Source of the DNA: Methylovirgula sp.
Lineage (GTDB): Bacteria; Pseudomonadota; Alphaproteobacteria; Rhizobiales; Beijerinckiaceae
Assembly: GCA_025356505.1 (NCBI GenBank)
Contig: JANXSV010000172.1
Coordinates: 1 to 8,737 of the forward strand
DNA length: 8,737 nt
Direction of reading: 5' to 3'
Shown here piece by piece: positions 1-7,501 of this stretch. The notes beneath the pieces are model-generated. The model ran no database searches and was not told where the DNA came from. It saw nothing but the letters and a program-made list of their open reading frames with translations. The first letter of the stretch is position 1; each line of letters begins with the position of its first letter. A program made the translations under genes and the position numbers.

Positions 1-967
1 GGGCGCAGGTGCTGCGTCCGCTGAAACCTTGGTGGGTCTTATCACCAAGAACAACACAAATCCCTTCTTCGTGAAGATGAAAGAAGGCGCTGAAGCTGCT
101 GCAAAGTCCGGCGGCCTCAAGTTCCAAGCTTATGCCGGTAAAGTAGACGGCGATGCTGGTCCACAAATCGAAGCAATTGAAAACCTCATCGCTGCCGGCG
201 CAAAGGGCATTTTGATTACCGCTTCTAACGACACTGTCATCCCCGCTCTGAAGAAGGCCCGCAAGGCCGGTATTTTGGTTATTGCTCTTGACACCCCGAT
301 TGGTGACAAAGAAGCAACTGATGCAACATTTGCTACTGACAATTTCCAGGCAGGCATATTGATCGGGCAGTGGGCCAAGGCAACTTTGGGCGATAAGGCT
401 GCTTCCGCACATATTGGCATGCTCGACATCAACAAGGATAACATCTCGGTTGACGTCGCTCGCGACACCGGCTTCTTGAAGGGCTTTGGTATCGAAGTTC
501 CAGATTTGAAAGTACTCGGATCTGAAAAAGACAAGCGCGTTATTGGACATGAGTCCTCGCAGGCAAACCCTGAGGGTGGCGTTAAGTCGGTAGAGAACTT
601 GCTCCAGAAAGAGCCAGGTTTGAACGTGGTTTACACGATCAACGAACCAGCTGCTGAAGGCGGTTTCCAGGCTCTGAAGAAGGCCGGCAAGGAAAAGGGC
701 GTTGTTGTTGTATCCGTCGACGGTGGCTGCCCAGGCGTGAAGTCTGTTAAAGAAGGCATCATTGGTGCCACCTCGATGCAGTTCCCACTTTTGATGGCTT
801 CCAAGGGCGTAGAAGCCATTGCAGCCTTCGCCAAGGACGGCGCAAAGCCAAAGAACTCCGATGGTCTTGATTTCTTCAACACGGGTGTTGAGCTGATCAC
901 AGATCATCCAGTGGCAGGCGTAAAATCGATCACCTCGGAAGAAGGCCTAAAGAAGTGCTGGGGCTAA
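1..967 (+). CDS. frcB: FrcB-like periplasmic sugar (fructose/ribose-type) ABC binding protein, 5' end missing
   Basis: Periplasmic substrate-binding subunit of a carbohydrate importer of the ribose/fructose class, delivering sugar to the FrcC permease. The open frame runs in from the left edge (first full codon at base 2). The first residues, GAGAASA before ETLVGLITK, look like the end of a signal peptide with an Ala-x-Ala cleavage site, so the true start lies upstream and the TTG at 29 is not it. The mature part has the type I periplasmic-binding fold pattern: LITKNNTNPFF at the first strand, ALDTP and ATFATDN near the sugar pocket, NEPAAEGG at the hinge region and SVDGGCPG near the second domain's pocket. 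It ends in KKCWG. As I recall the Sinorhizobium FrcB sequence, the match is close from end to end, including both cysteines. Fructose as substrate is inferred from this likeness; related sugars are possible. A stem-loop and 104 bases separate it from frcC. Confidence 0.88.
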   Translation, partial: GAGAASAETLVGLITKNNTNPFFVKMKEGAEAAAKSGGLKFQAYAGKVDGDAGPQIEAIENLIAAGAKGILITASNDTVIPALKKARKAGILVIALDTPIGDKEATDATFATDNFQAGILIGQWAKATLGDKAASAHIGMLDINKDNISVDVARDTGFLKGFGIEVPDLKVLGSEKDKRVIGHESSQANPEGGVKSVENLLQKEPGLNVVYTINEPAAEGGFQALKKAGKEKGVVVVSVDGGCPGVKSVKEGIIGATSMQFPLLMASKGVEAIAAFAKDGAKPKNSDGLDFFNTGVELITDHPVAGVKSITSEEGLKKCWG

Positions 968-997
968 GACCCAATCAAAGTAATCATTGAAATGTCG

Positions 998-1024
998 GAG
1001 GGGCGGCTGTTACGGTCGCCCTTC
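998..1024 (+). promoter_or_regulatory. Intercistronic stem-loop between frcB and frcC
   Basis: An 8-pair stem (1001-1008 with 1014-1021, two of the pairs G-T wobbles) closes a 5-base loop GTTAC. It can be lengthened by up to four weaker pairs outward to 997/1025. It is followed by TTCTTGTT, which is a poor T tract, so it is probably not a full terminator. Hairpins at this spot, after the binding-protein gene and before the permease gene, are common in ABC operons. There they protect the upstream mRNA or cause partial termination, giving more binding protein than membrane subunits. That role here is inferred from position. Confidence 0.55.
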
Positions 1025-1071
1025 TTGTTATCAAGAGCATCACCATCAATAAGTCTGGTCGGGGGAACATC

Positions 1072-2154
1072 ATGAACGAACCTGCACAACCCACCAAAGT
1101 AGTTTCAGATTTTGAAAGTACGCTGGATAAGGCGGATGCTAAAATTGCTTCATTCGAGATAGCAAAACCTGGCCCCATCCAAATTCTTCGCGGAATATTG
1201 CACACCACACCGACGCTTATACCGATTGCCGTACTGTTTCTGAGTATTCTTGTATTCAGTCTCGCCGCTGGCGACCGGTTTCTTACCCCTGGCAACATGT
1301 CGCTGGTGTTGCAGCAGGTGACCGTCACGGGCATTATCGCAATTGCCCAGACGATGATTATTCTGACAGCCGGGATTGATCTCTCAGTCGGTGCCATCAT
1401 GGCGCTTGCGTCAATTGTCATGGGAAAGCTAGCCGTCCAATCAGGATTGCCTGTATCTGTGGCCGTTCTCGCAGGTTTGGGGGCGGGCGGGCTGATGGGT
1501 TACGTCAATGGTGCGCTGGTTACATATATGAAGCTGCCGCCATTCATCGCGACGCTCGGAACCTTGAACATCTACCAATCTTTGAAACTGTTTTACTCCC
1601 ATTCGGAGTCGATCCGGAATTCGGACATCGAAAAGCAGGCTCCGGGACTGTTGTGGTTCGGTGATTCTTTCCAGTTTCTCGGAGCTAGCGTAACCTATGG
1701 CGGCATCGCGCTGTTGGTGACGGCGTTTGTCGCCTGGTACGCTTTGAATTGGACAGCTTGGGGCCGACATGTGCATGCTGTGGGTGATGACCCTGACGCG
1801 GCAATGCTTGCAGGTATTCGCACCGATAAGACACTCGTATCGGTTTACACGGTTGCGGGTATCATCTGTGCGTTTGCAGCTTGGATCCTTATCGGCCGCG
1901 TTGGGTCAGTGACGCCGCTCGCTGGTGAAACGGCTAACCTCGACTCAATCACCGCCGTTGTTATCGGCGGCACTTCGTTGTTTGGCGGACGGGGTTCTAT
2001 CGTCGGCTCGGTTTTGGGTGCCATCATCGTGGGCATCTTTCGCAATGGTTTGTCACTCGCCGGAGTGGAGGTCCTCTGGCAGGACTTCACCGTTGGCATT
2101 TTGATTATTTTAGCGGTTGCCATAGACCAGTGGCTGCGGAGGGCTTCGAAATGA
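1072..2154 (+). CDS. frcC: FrcC-like sugar ABC transporter permease
   Basis: Inner-membrane permease of the sugar importer, expected to act as a homodimer between FrcB and the FrcA ATPase. The 360 residues start with a polar cytoplasmic stretch of about 45 residues, then about eight to ten hydrophobic segments. Family motifs (BPD_transp_2, RbsC/XylH type) are clear: TAGIDLSVGA at 99-108, KLPPFIATLG at 154-163, the cytoplasmic coupling-loop motif with GRHVHAVGDDPDAA from 231, and DSITAVVIGG followed by SLFGGRGS at about 291-309. The extended hydrophilic N-terminus and the ending AVAIDQWLRR match Sinorhizobium FrcC as I recall it. The ATG at 1072 is preceded by a good ribosome site, GGGGGA at 1061-1066. 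The stop overlaps the frcA start (ATGA), so permease and ATPase translation are likely coupled. Confidence 0.9.
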   Translation: MNEPAQPTKVVSDFESTLDKADAKIASFEIAKPGPIQILRGILHTTPTLIPIAVLFLSILVFSLAAGDRFLTPGNMSLVLQQVTVTGIIAIAQTMIILTAGIDLSVGAIMALASIVMGKLAVQSGLPVSVAVLAGLGAGGLMGYVNGALVTYMKLPPFIATLGTLNIYQSLKLFYSHSESIRNSDIEKQAPGLLWFGDSFQFLGASVTYGGIALLVTAFVAWYALNWTAWGRHVHAVGDDPDAAMLAGIRTDKTLVSVYTVAGIICAFAAWILIGRVGSVTPLAGETANLDSITAVVIGGTSLFGGRGSIVGSVLGAIIVGIFRNGLSLAGVEVLWQDFTVGILIILAVAIDQWLRRASK

Positions 2155-2930
2155 GCGACATAAAACCTGTTCTGACCGGTCGTGGGCTTTCGAAACGATA
2201 CGGCCAAGTCGTTGCCCTGAACAACTGCGACTTCGATCTGTATCCGGGCGAAGTGCTGGCAGTGATTGGCGACAACGGCGCCGGGAAGACAAGCTTGATC
2301 AAAGCGCTCACCGGAGCCGCCCCGCCGGACTCGGGTGAGATCCGCCTTGACGGGCAGATCATTCACTTCCGCTCGCCGCAAGAGGCACGTGATGCTGGTA
2401 TTGAGACCGTATATCAAAACCTGGCTTTATCGCCTGCGCTTTCGATTGGCGACAACATGTTTTTGGGGCGCGAACGGCGTAAACCAGGCATTCTTGGGTC
2501 TGTATTTCGGATGCTTGACCGCTCGGGCATGGAAAAAATGGCGCGAGACAAGTTGTCAGAGCTTGGCTTATTGACCATCCAGAACATCGGGCAGCCTGTT
2601 GAAACGTTGTCTGGTGGCCAGCGACAGGGCGTGGCCGTTGCGCGTGCCGCGGCATTCGGCTCCCGCGTCGTGATTATGGACGAACCAACAGCGGCGCTTG
2701 GCGTAAAGGAATCACGCCGTGTGCTTGATCTGATTAACGACGTTAAAAAGCGTGGCATGCCTATCGTCCTTATCAGCCATAATATGCCGCATGTGTTCGA
2801 AGTTGCAGATCGTGTTCATATTCACCGCCTGGGGAGCAGATTGGCCGTGGTCAATCCGAAAAATATTTCCATGTCGGATGCGGTGGCCATGATGACAGGT
2901 GCTATGGCGCCGCCGGCGGGAACCGCCTAG
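2151..2930 (+). CDS. frcA: FrcA-like sugar ABC transporter ATP-binding protein
   Basis: Cytoplasmic ATPase that powers the FrcBC importer. From the ATG at 2151 it is 259 residues with one nucleotide-binding domain: Walker A GDNGAGKTS at 40-48, Q-loop Gln89, signature LSGGQ at 153-157, Walker B VVIMDE at 173-178 and switch His210 in LISHN. A single domain is typical of FrcA; the related RbsA/XylG ATPases have two fused domains and are about twice as long. I chose the ATG at 2151 over an in-frame GTG at 2130. The ATG gives the ATGA overlap with frcC, has GGAGGG at 2138-2143 as a ribosome site, and places MSDIKPVL directly before the first ABC strand. It is the last gene of the operon: a terminator follows and the frcK kinase gene known after frcA in Sinorhizobium is absent. 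Confidence 0.92.
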   Translation: MSDIKPVLTGRGLSKRYGQVVALNNCDFDLYPGEVLAVIGDNGAGKTSLIKALTGAAPPDSGEIRLDGQIIHFRSPQEARDAGIETVYQNLALSPALSIGDNMFLGRERRKPGILGSVFRMLDRSGMEKMARDKLSELGLLTIQNIGQPVETLSGGQRQGVAVARAAAFGSRVVIMDEPTAALGVKESRRVLDLINDVKKRGMPIVLISHNMPHVFEVADRVHIHRLGSRLAVVNPKNISMSDAVAMMTGAMAPPAGTA

Positions 2931-2957
2931 AACTGCACAGTAATTTGTATATTTTTA

Positions 2958-2989
2958 GCCTGCGATATTTTCGTCGCAGGCTTTTTTTT
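2958..2989 (+). terminator. Intrinsic terminator of the frc operon
   Basis: A perfect 8-pair stem, GCCTGCGA (2958-2965) with TCGCAGGC (2974-2981), closes an 8-base loop and is followed at once by eight T residues (2982-2989). It lies 27 bases after the frcA stop. There is no matching A tract on the upstream side, so it should act only on + strand transcripts. It separates frcBCA from ilvD. Confidence 0.92.
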
Positions 2990-3058
2990 GATGTTTTGGG
3001 TAATGCGACCGCATAAAATCGGGATTTTTTGAAGCAAGTGTTGATTTTTTGGTTTTGC

Positions 3059-3073
3059 AGGTTTAGCCAACCT
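3059..3073 (+). promoter_or_regulatory. Dyad-symmetric site upstream of ilvD (possible operator or leader hairpin)
   Basis: AGGTT and AACCT form perfect 5-base arms around TAGCC, 30 bases before the ilvD start. A second short dyad, ATGCG-AC-CGCAT, lies at 3003-3014. The gap between the frc terminator and ilvD must hold the ilvD promoter, but I could not fix convincing -35/-10 boxes. One weak candidate has TTGATT at 3041-3046. A regulatory role is inferred only from symmetry and position; short dyads of this size also occur by chance. Confidence 0.25.
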
Positions 3074-3103
3074 ACACAGTCGTTTCAGATTTAGGGGCAC
3101 CCA

Positions 3104-4957
3104 ATGCCGCATTACCGTTCAAGAACCTCTACTCATGGCCGTAATATGGCTGGTGCACGCGGCCTCTGGCGCGCCACAGGCATGAAGGACGGTGATTTTG
3201 GTAAGCCCATCATCGCGGTGGTGAACTCATTCACGCAGTTTGTTCCAGGGCACGTCCACCTCAAAGATCTGGGGCAGATGGTTGCCCGCGAAATTGAAGC
3301 TGCGGGCGGTGTGGCTAAAGAATTCAACACCATAGCCGTTGATGATGGCATCGCCATGGGGCATGACGGCATGCTTTACAGCCTGCCTTCTCGGGAAATC
3401 ATCGCTGATAGTGTCGAATATATGTGCAACGCGCACTGCGTTGACGCGATGGTCTGCATCTCAAATTGCGACAAGATTACACCCGGCATGCTGATGGCCA
3501 GCTTGCGGCTTAACATCCCGACTGTATTTGTTTCGGGCGGTCCTATGGAGGCGGGTAAAATCGTCCATCGTGGGAAGACTATGGCCGTGGATTTGGTTGA
3601 TGCCATGGTTGCAGCGGCCGATCCAAGTTACACCGATGAAGAAACGGCAGTAATGGAACGCGCAGCGTGCCCAACTTGCGGGTCTTGTTCCGGGATGTTC
3701 ACAGCCAATTCTATGAATTGCCTCACTGAAGCGCTTGGCTTGGCGTTGCCGGGCAATGGATCAGTTTTGGCTACCCATGCAGACCGTAAAGAGCTGTTTC
3801 TCGAGGCTGCCCGCGTGATTGTTTCGCTCACCAAGCGCTATTACGAAGGCAACGACGAGACCGCTCTGCCACGGTCAATTGCCAGCTTTAAGGCTTTTCA
3901 AAATGCTATGACCCTTGACATTGCTATGGGCGGATCAACGAATACCGTCCTTCATTTGCTTGCTGCTGCGCATGAAGCCGAAGTGAACTTCACTATGACC
4001 GACATTGATGCATTGTCACGCAAAGTGCCTGTCGTTTGTAAGGTTGCGCCATCAAAATCAGATGTCCATATGGAAGACGTGCATCGCGCTGGCGGGATCA
4101 TGTCAATCCTCGGCGAGCTCAATCGGGGCGGCCTCATCCACAATGAGCTTCCAACGGTGCATAGTAAGACGCTTGGAAGCGCAATTGCCAAATGGGACAT
4201 TGCGACGACACGTGATCCCGATGTTCATCGCTTTTTTTCCGCGGCCCCGGGCGGCGTGCCAACGCAAGTGGCGTTCAGCCAGAATCGTCGCTACGAGAGT
4301 GTCGATACTGATCGGGAGGGTGGCGTAATCCGCTCTGTGAAGCATGCCTTTAGTCAAGACGGCGGCCTGGCAGTGTTGAGCGGAAATCTGGCTCTGGATG
4401 GTTGTATCGTAAAAACCGCCGGGGTTGACGCCAGCATACTTAAGTTTACGGGTCCGGCACGCGTGTTTGAAAGCCAAGACAGCGCCGTTGTTGCCATTCT
4501 CGAGAACAAGATTGTCGCTGGCGATGTTGTAGTTATCAGGTACGAGGGACCGCGCGGCGGCCCGGGCATGCAGGAAATGCTCTACCCAACGAGCTATATA
4601 AAATCCAAGGGACTGGGCAAAGCCTGTGCGCTTGTCACTGACGGGCGGTTTTCCGGCGGCACCTCGGGGCTTTCAATTGGTCATGTCTCACCGGAGGCGG
4701 CTGAGGGCGGACTAATCGGTTTGGTCGAAGAGGGCGATATCATTGAGATCGACATTCCAAACCGAAAGATTTCGCTCGCCGTATCTGACGAAATTCTGGC
4801 GGCGCGGCGCTTCGCAATGGATGCCAAGCAGAATGGCTGGCACCCCGGACCTCGCCCGCGCAAGGTGACAACTGCTTTAAAAGCCTATGCCATGATGACA
4901 ACAAGTGCCGCTCGTGGAGCCGTTCGTGATGTCGACACAGCGCGTAAATTGACGTAA
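3104..4957 (+). CDS. ilvD: Dihydroxy-acid dehydratase IlvD
   Basis: Catalyses dehydration of 2,3-dihydroxy-isovalerate and 2,3-dihydroxy-3-methylvalerate to the 2-keto acids, the common third step of valine, leucine and isoleucine synthesis, in the cytoplasm. At 617 residues it has the usual length of the long proteobacterial IlvD and appears colinear with the E. coli enzyme. Visible features are the N-terminal [20 protein letters not shown], the metal-binding Asp81 in [24 protein letters not shown] with Cys122, Asp123 and the normally carbamylated Lys124, and [11 protein letters not shown] with Cys195. Cys122 and Cys195 are iron-sulfur ligands in the family. The second family signature [11 protein letters not shown] lies near residues 512-522. 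The ATG at 3104 has AGGGG at 3093-3097 as ribosome site. It stands alone between the frc terminator and a convergent gene. 6-Phosphogluconate dehydratase (Edd) is a relative, but the N-terminus and overall match favour IlvD strongly. Confidence 0.97.
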   Translation: MPHYRSRTSTHGRNMAGARGLWRATGMKDGDFGKPIIAVVNSFTQFVPGHVHLKDLGQMVAREIEAAGGVAKEFNTIAVDDGIAMGHDGMLYSLPSREIIADSVEYMCNAHCVDAMVCISNCDKITPGMLMASLRLNIPTVFVSGGPMEAGKIVHRGKTMAVDLVDAMVAAADPSYTDEETAVMERAACPTCGSCSGMFTANSMNCLTEALGLALPGNGSVLATHADRKELFLEAARVIVSLTKRYYEGNDETALPRSIASFKAFQNAMTLDIAMGGSTNTVLHLLAAAHEAEVNFTMTDIDALSRKVPVVCKVAPSKSDVHMEDVHRAGGIMSILGELNRGGLIHNELPTVHSKTLGSAIAKWDIATTRDPDVHRFFSAAPGGVPTQVAFSQNRRYESVDTDREGGVIRSVKHAFSQDGGLAVLSGNLALDGCIVKTAGVDASILKFTGPARVFESQDSAVVAILENKIVAGDVVVIRYEGPRGGPGMQEMLYPTSYIKSKGLGKACALVTDGRFSGGTSGLSIGHVSPEAAEGGLIGLVEEGDIIEIDIPNRKISLAVSDEILAARRFAMDAKQNGWHPGPRPRKVTTALKAYAMMTTSAARGAVRDVDTARKLT

Positions 4958-4973
4958 TTGATACGTTTTTTTT
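4952..4973 (+). terminator. Weak intrinsic terminator after ilvD, overlapping its stop codon
   Basis: ACGTA (4952-4956) and TACGT (4962-4966) form a 5-pair stem around ATTGA, running into eight T residues (4966-4973). The stem begins in the last sense codon and contains the TAA stop (4955-4957). The stem is short and A/T-rich, so termination strength is uncertain. The long T tract in a convergent intergenic gap supports the call. I saw no good terminator for the opposing - strand gene in this gap. Confidence 0.45.
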
Positions 4974-5020
4974 CCACGTGAGGACGTAAGACACGGCTTC
5001 ATGTAGGGCCGCCGTAGTGT

Positions 5021-5665
5021 TTAGGCCGATGCAGTCTTTGCTGCCTCGTCAATCGCACTGAGCATTGCTTCGACCGACTGAGCGCCAGATACGCCATATT
5101 TCCCAGCAAGGATGAAAAACGGTGCTCCGCTCACACCCATGGCTTGGGCTTGTTCAATTTCTGTTTGAACCGCGGCTATGTCTGTGCCGTCTTCAAACAT
5201 TTGCGACACTGCGGCACGGTCAAGGCCTTTGGCTTCTGCGACGTCTAGCAATACCTTTCGCTCGCCAATGTCTGCGCCGTGCTCAAAATACAGTGACATC
5301 AACCGCTCCTTCACTTCAGGCTGCTTACCCACAAGCGCTGCCCAGCGGATTAGGCGATGTGCATCCAATGTATTTGGCGAGCGTTGTATTGCTGCAAAAT
5401 CGAAATGGATGTTGCGCTCGCCGCCCATCTGTTCGAGGCGATGATGGGCGTCTTCGAGCCTGTCAAGCGAACCAAATTTGCGCACCATATATTGGGTACG
5501 ATCCACCCCTTCGGCTGGGATCGTGGCATCAAGCTGAAACGGGCGATATCTCACTTCGACATCCAGATCAGGCCGCATCGCAATTGCGGCTTCCAGATTT
5601 CGCTTACCTACATAACACCAAGGGCAAACAACATCTGAAACAACATCTATTGTCAGTTTGCTCAT
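5021..5665 (-). CDS. DsbA family / FrnE-like thiol oxidoreductase (2-hydroxychromene-2-carboxylate isomerase/DsbA superfamily)
   Basis: Predicted cytoplasmic thioredoxin-fold oxidoreductase of the DsbA/FrnE group, 214 residues. The first strand, LTIDVVSDVVCPWC, leads into the redox motif Cys14-Pro-Trp-Cys17. An all-helical insertion follows, and the cis-proline loop VSGAPFF has Pro182. There is no signal peptide, so it is not a periplasmic DsbA; FrnE-type proteins act in the cytoplasm in thiol-disulfide exchange or oxidative stress. Its substrate cannot be told from sequence. I chose the ATG at 5665. It has GGAG about 9 bases upstream and overlaps the stop of the preceding YejA-like gene in an ATGA. 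A longer reading from a TTG at 5683 would add VEQKP-type residues outside the domain and overlap the neighbour more. The coupling implies co-expression with the binding protein. Confidence 0.85.
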   Translation of the reverse strand: MSKLTIDVVSDVVCPWCYVGKRNLEAAIAMRPDLDVEVRYRPFQLDATIPAEGVDRTQYMVRKFGSLDRLEDAHHRLEQMGGERNIHFDFAAIQRSPNTLDAHRLIRWAALVGKQPEVKERLMSLYFEHGADIGERKVLLDVAEAKGLDRAAVSQMFEDGTDIAAVQTEIEQAQAMGVSGAPFFILAGKYGVSGAQSVEAMLSAIDEAAKTASA

Positions 5666-7476
5666 GGGCTTTTGCTCCACCAAGTTGCCAATGTTGTGAA
5701 CGGATCCGGCGTAATCCCGTACATGGGAATTTTGGCGGGCTTTTCAAGCTGGCTCGAATAGGCAATCCACTGATCCGGTTTGTAATATAAAGGCACTATG
5801 TAAAACCCAGAGAGCAAAACGCGGTCCAACGCTCTCACTGCATCTTGAAATTCTTCGTCGCCCGTTGCTGCAAGCGCGGCTTCGATCATTGCATCGATGG
5901 CGATAGAAGACGCACCCGTCAGGTTAAAGGTTCCTTCATTCTTAGCCGCGGCAGAGCCCCAGCGCCCGCGCTGTTCATTTCCTGGGGAGGGTGAAGCAAT
6001 CCAGGAACCTATCATCACGTCAAAGTCATATTGTTGGCGGCGCCGTTGATACTGCACCTCATCGACGAAGCGTATTGACACCATTATGCCAACACGGCGC
6101 AGGCTCTCGGAATAAAGCAGCGCGAGGCGCTCTTTCTCGCGCGACTCGACCATAATTTCAAACGAAACCTCATTCCCGGCGGGTGCGATAAGCCTGCCGT
6201 CTTTCAAATGATAGCCAGCTTTCGTCAATATGGCCATAGCGGCTTGTGGCAAAGCCCTGTCGCGCCCGGATCCGTCAGACATTATTGGTTGCCAAGTTCC
6301 TGCAAGAATATCGTCCCGCACCGCATCGGGGTAGGGCTTGAGGAGGGCCAGTTCACCCTTGGACGCAGGATGGCCGTGTGACGAGAGATTTGAGTCATCG
6401 AAAAATGATAGAGAGCGTTTGTAGAGACCCCCATAAAATTTCGCGTTGACCCACTCGAAGTCGAACAAGAGCCCAAGCGCCTCACGAAATTCTATGTCTG
6501 CAAAGAGCGACCTGCGCGTGTTGAAGGCAAAACCGTCCATGCCTTTTGGCAGTCCGAGCGGCTGAGCAACTTTAATAACCCGCCCGTCGTGGATCGCTGG
6601 AAAATCATAGGCGTTCAGCCAGCGCGACGCATCATTCTCCGTTATAAAGTTGAGATTGCCAGCCTTGAAGCTTTCAAAAACGACATTCGGGTCACGCATG
6701 TAGGTCACATGCAGCGTATCAAAATTGTATAGTCCCTTTAGATTGGGTTCATCCGCGCCCCAAAAATGAGGATCGCGTCTGAAGGTTAATTCAGTTCCGG
6801 CTGAAATGTTTTCGATAATGTAAGGGCCGGAGCCGACGGGTATTTTGAGAGAAGATTCCCCAAAATGCTCGATGTCGGTTGCATGCTTCGGGAGGACAGG
6901 CATTAGCGCCAGTGTCAACGGCATTTCACGGTCAGCTAATCCGGTCAAATCAAAGCGAATGTCTGTAGGGGAAAGGATGTCTACCCGTTTCACTTGGGGA
7001 TAGGCAGAACGTTGTTGTGGGCGCCCTTTCAGTTTGAGGAGCTCAAAACTGAAGGCAACATCTTCCGTGGTTAAAGCGTGTCCATCTGAAAAGTGCGCTT
7101 TTGGGTTTAGATGAAACGTTACGAAGCTGCGCTCATCGTTTGTCTCCAGACTTTGCGCAATGAGGCTATAAAAGGTGAATGGTTCATCGAGGGAACGCAT
7201 CATCAGAGTTTGGAAGACGTTGCCCATCAAGCCTTGAGCCGTAGATCCAGCTTTAAGATTGAACGGGTTGAGGCTATCAAAGGTGCCTTGAAGACCTATG
7301 TCGAGCCTGCCACCTTTAGGAGCTGACGGATTAACATAAGAGAGAGGTTCAAGTCCGCTTTGGGCTGGAGCTCCATGCATTGCAATAGCATGCACGATTT
7401 GCCCCTGAGCACCGCATAAAGATGAGGTCAGCATTGTAAATGCAGTGAAGACGACGCGAATCGAACCTAGTTTCAT
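5662..7476 (-). CDS. YejA-like family 5 extracellular solute-binding protein (oligopeptide/microcin C-type ABC importer)
   Basis: Periplasmic binding protein of the peptide/nickel family (SBP_bac_5), closest in pattern to YejA, which captures peptides such as microcin C for the YejBEF importer. Of 604 residues, about 1-23 are a signal peptide (basic start, hydrophobic core, small residues to CGA). Cys21 is not in a good lipobox, so a soluble protein is more likely than a lipoprotein. YejA-type landmarks follow: HAIAMHG at 29-35, YVNPSAPKGG at 47-56, FDSLNPF at 66-72, then FSDGHALTTEDVAFSFE and VGSGPYIIE, typical of family 5. Related YejA copies in rhizobia take up peptides or peptidoglycan fragments, but the ligand here is unknown. 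No permease or ATPase gene is adjacent; the partner is the DsbA-like gene, joined by an ATGA overlap. The ATG at 7476 is forced by an in-frame TAA at 7488-7486, yet it has no clear ribosome site. Confidence 0.88.
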   Translation of the reverse strand: MKLGSIRVVFTAFTMLTSSLCGAQGQIVHAIAMHGAPAQSGLEPLSYVNPSAPKGGRLDIGLQGTFDSLNPFNLKAGSTAQGLMGNVFQTLMMRSLDEPFTFYSLIAQSLETNDERSFVTFHLNPKAHFSDGHALTTEDVAFSFELLKLKGRPQQRSAYPQVKRVDILSPTDIRFDLTGLADREMPLTLALMPVLPKHATDIEHFGESSLKIPVGSGPYIIENISAGTELTFRRDPHFWGADEPNLKGLYNFDTLHVTYMRDPNVVFESFKAGNLNFITENDASRWLNAYDFPAIHDGRVIKVAQPLGLPKGMDGFAFNTRRSLFADIEFREALGLLFDFEWVNAKFYGGLYKRSLSFFDDSNLSSHGHPASKGELALLKPYPDAVRDDILAGTWQPIMSDGSGRDRALPQAAMAILTKAGYHLKDGRLIAPAGNEVSFEIMVESREKERLALLYSESLRRVGIMVSIRFVDEVQYQRRRQQYDFDVMIGSWIASPSPGNEQRGRWGSAAAKNEGTFNLTGASSIAIDAMIEAALAATGDEEFQDAVRALDRVLLSGFYIVPLYYKPDQWIAYSSQLEKPAKIPMYGITPDPFTTLATWWSKSP

Positions 7477-7501
7477 GTCATGACATTATTCTATCATGAC
7501 A
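7475..7501 (-). promoter_or_regulatory. Palindrome and repeat at the start codon of the YejA-like gene
   Basis: ATGTCATGACAT (7475-7486) is a perfect 12-base palindrome that includes two bases of the start codon. The core is repeated as TATCATGACA at 7492-7501, against TGTCATGACA at 7476-7485, a centre-to-centre distance of 16 bases. Read on the - strand, this gives three closely packed ATGs before or at the real start. The first opens a three-codon frame (ATG ATA GAA TAA), and the second and third candidates are two-codon frames ending in TGA. It could be an operator, an mRNA element limiting translation, or chance. Confidence 0.35.

Noticed and set aside
29..31. TTG as start of the first gene
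   Set aside because: The frame is open to the left edge and codes for the end of a signal peptide, so the gene is simply truncated by the window.
984..1421. 145-codon open frame on the - strand over the start of frcC
   Set aside because: Antisense shadow of a well-supported permease gene, with no family motif.
2130..2150. GTG start for frcA giving seven extra residues
   Set aside because: The ATG at 2151 has a better ribosome site, gives the usual ATGA overlap and matches the family's N-terminus.
1845..2417. 190-codon open frame on the - strand over frcC/frcA
   Set aside because: Antisense to two certain genes; no motif and no plausible ribosome site seen.
4103..4477. 124-codon open frame on the - strand inside ilvD
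   Set aside because: Antisense shadow of ilvD, which is intact and colinear with its family.
5000..5020. Possible terminator for the - strand DsbA-like gene near CGGC/GCCG
   Set aside because: The pairing is interrupted by bulges and there is no T run in the - strand direction.
5122..5790. 222-codon open frame on the + strand
   Set aside because: It lies antisense to the DsbA-like gene and the end of the YejA-like gene. Its translation is low-complexity with many Arg, Cys and Leu and no recognisable motif, while the - strand frames have clear families.
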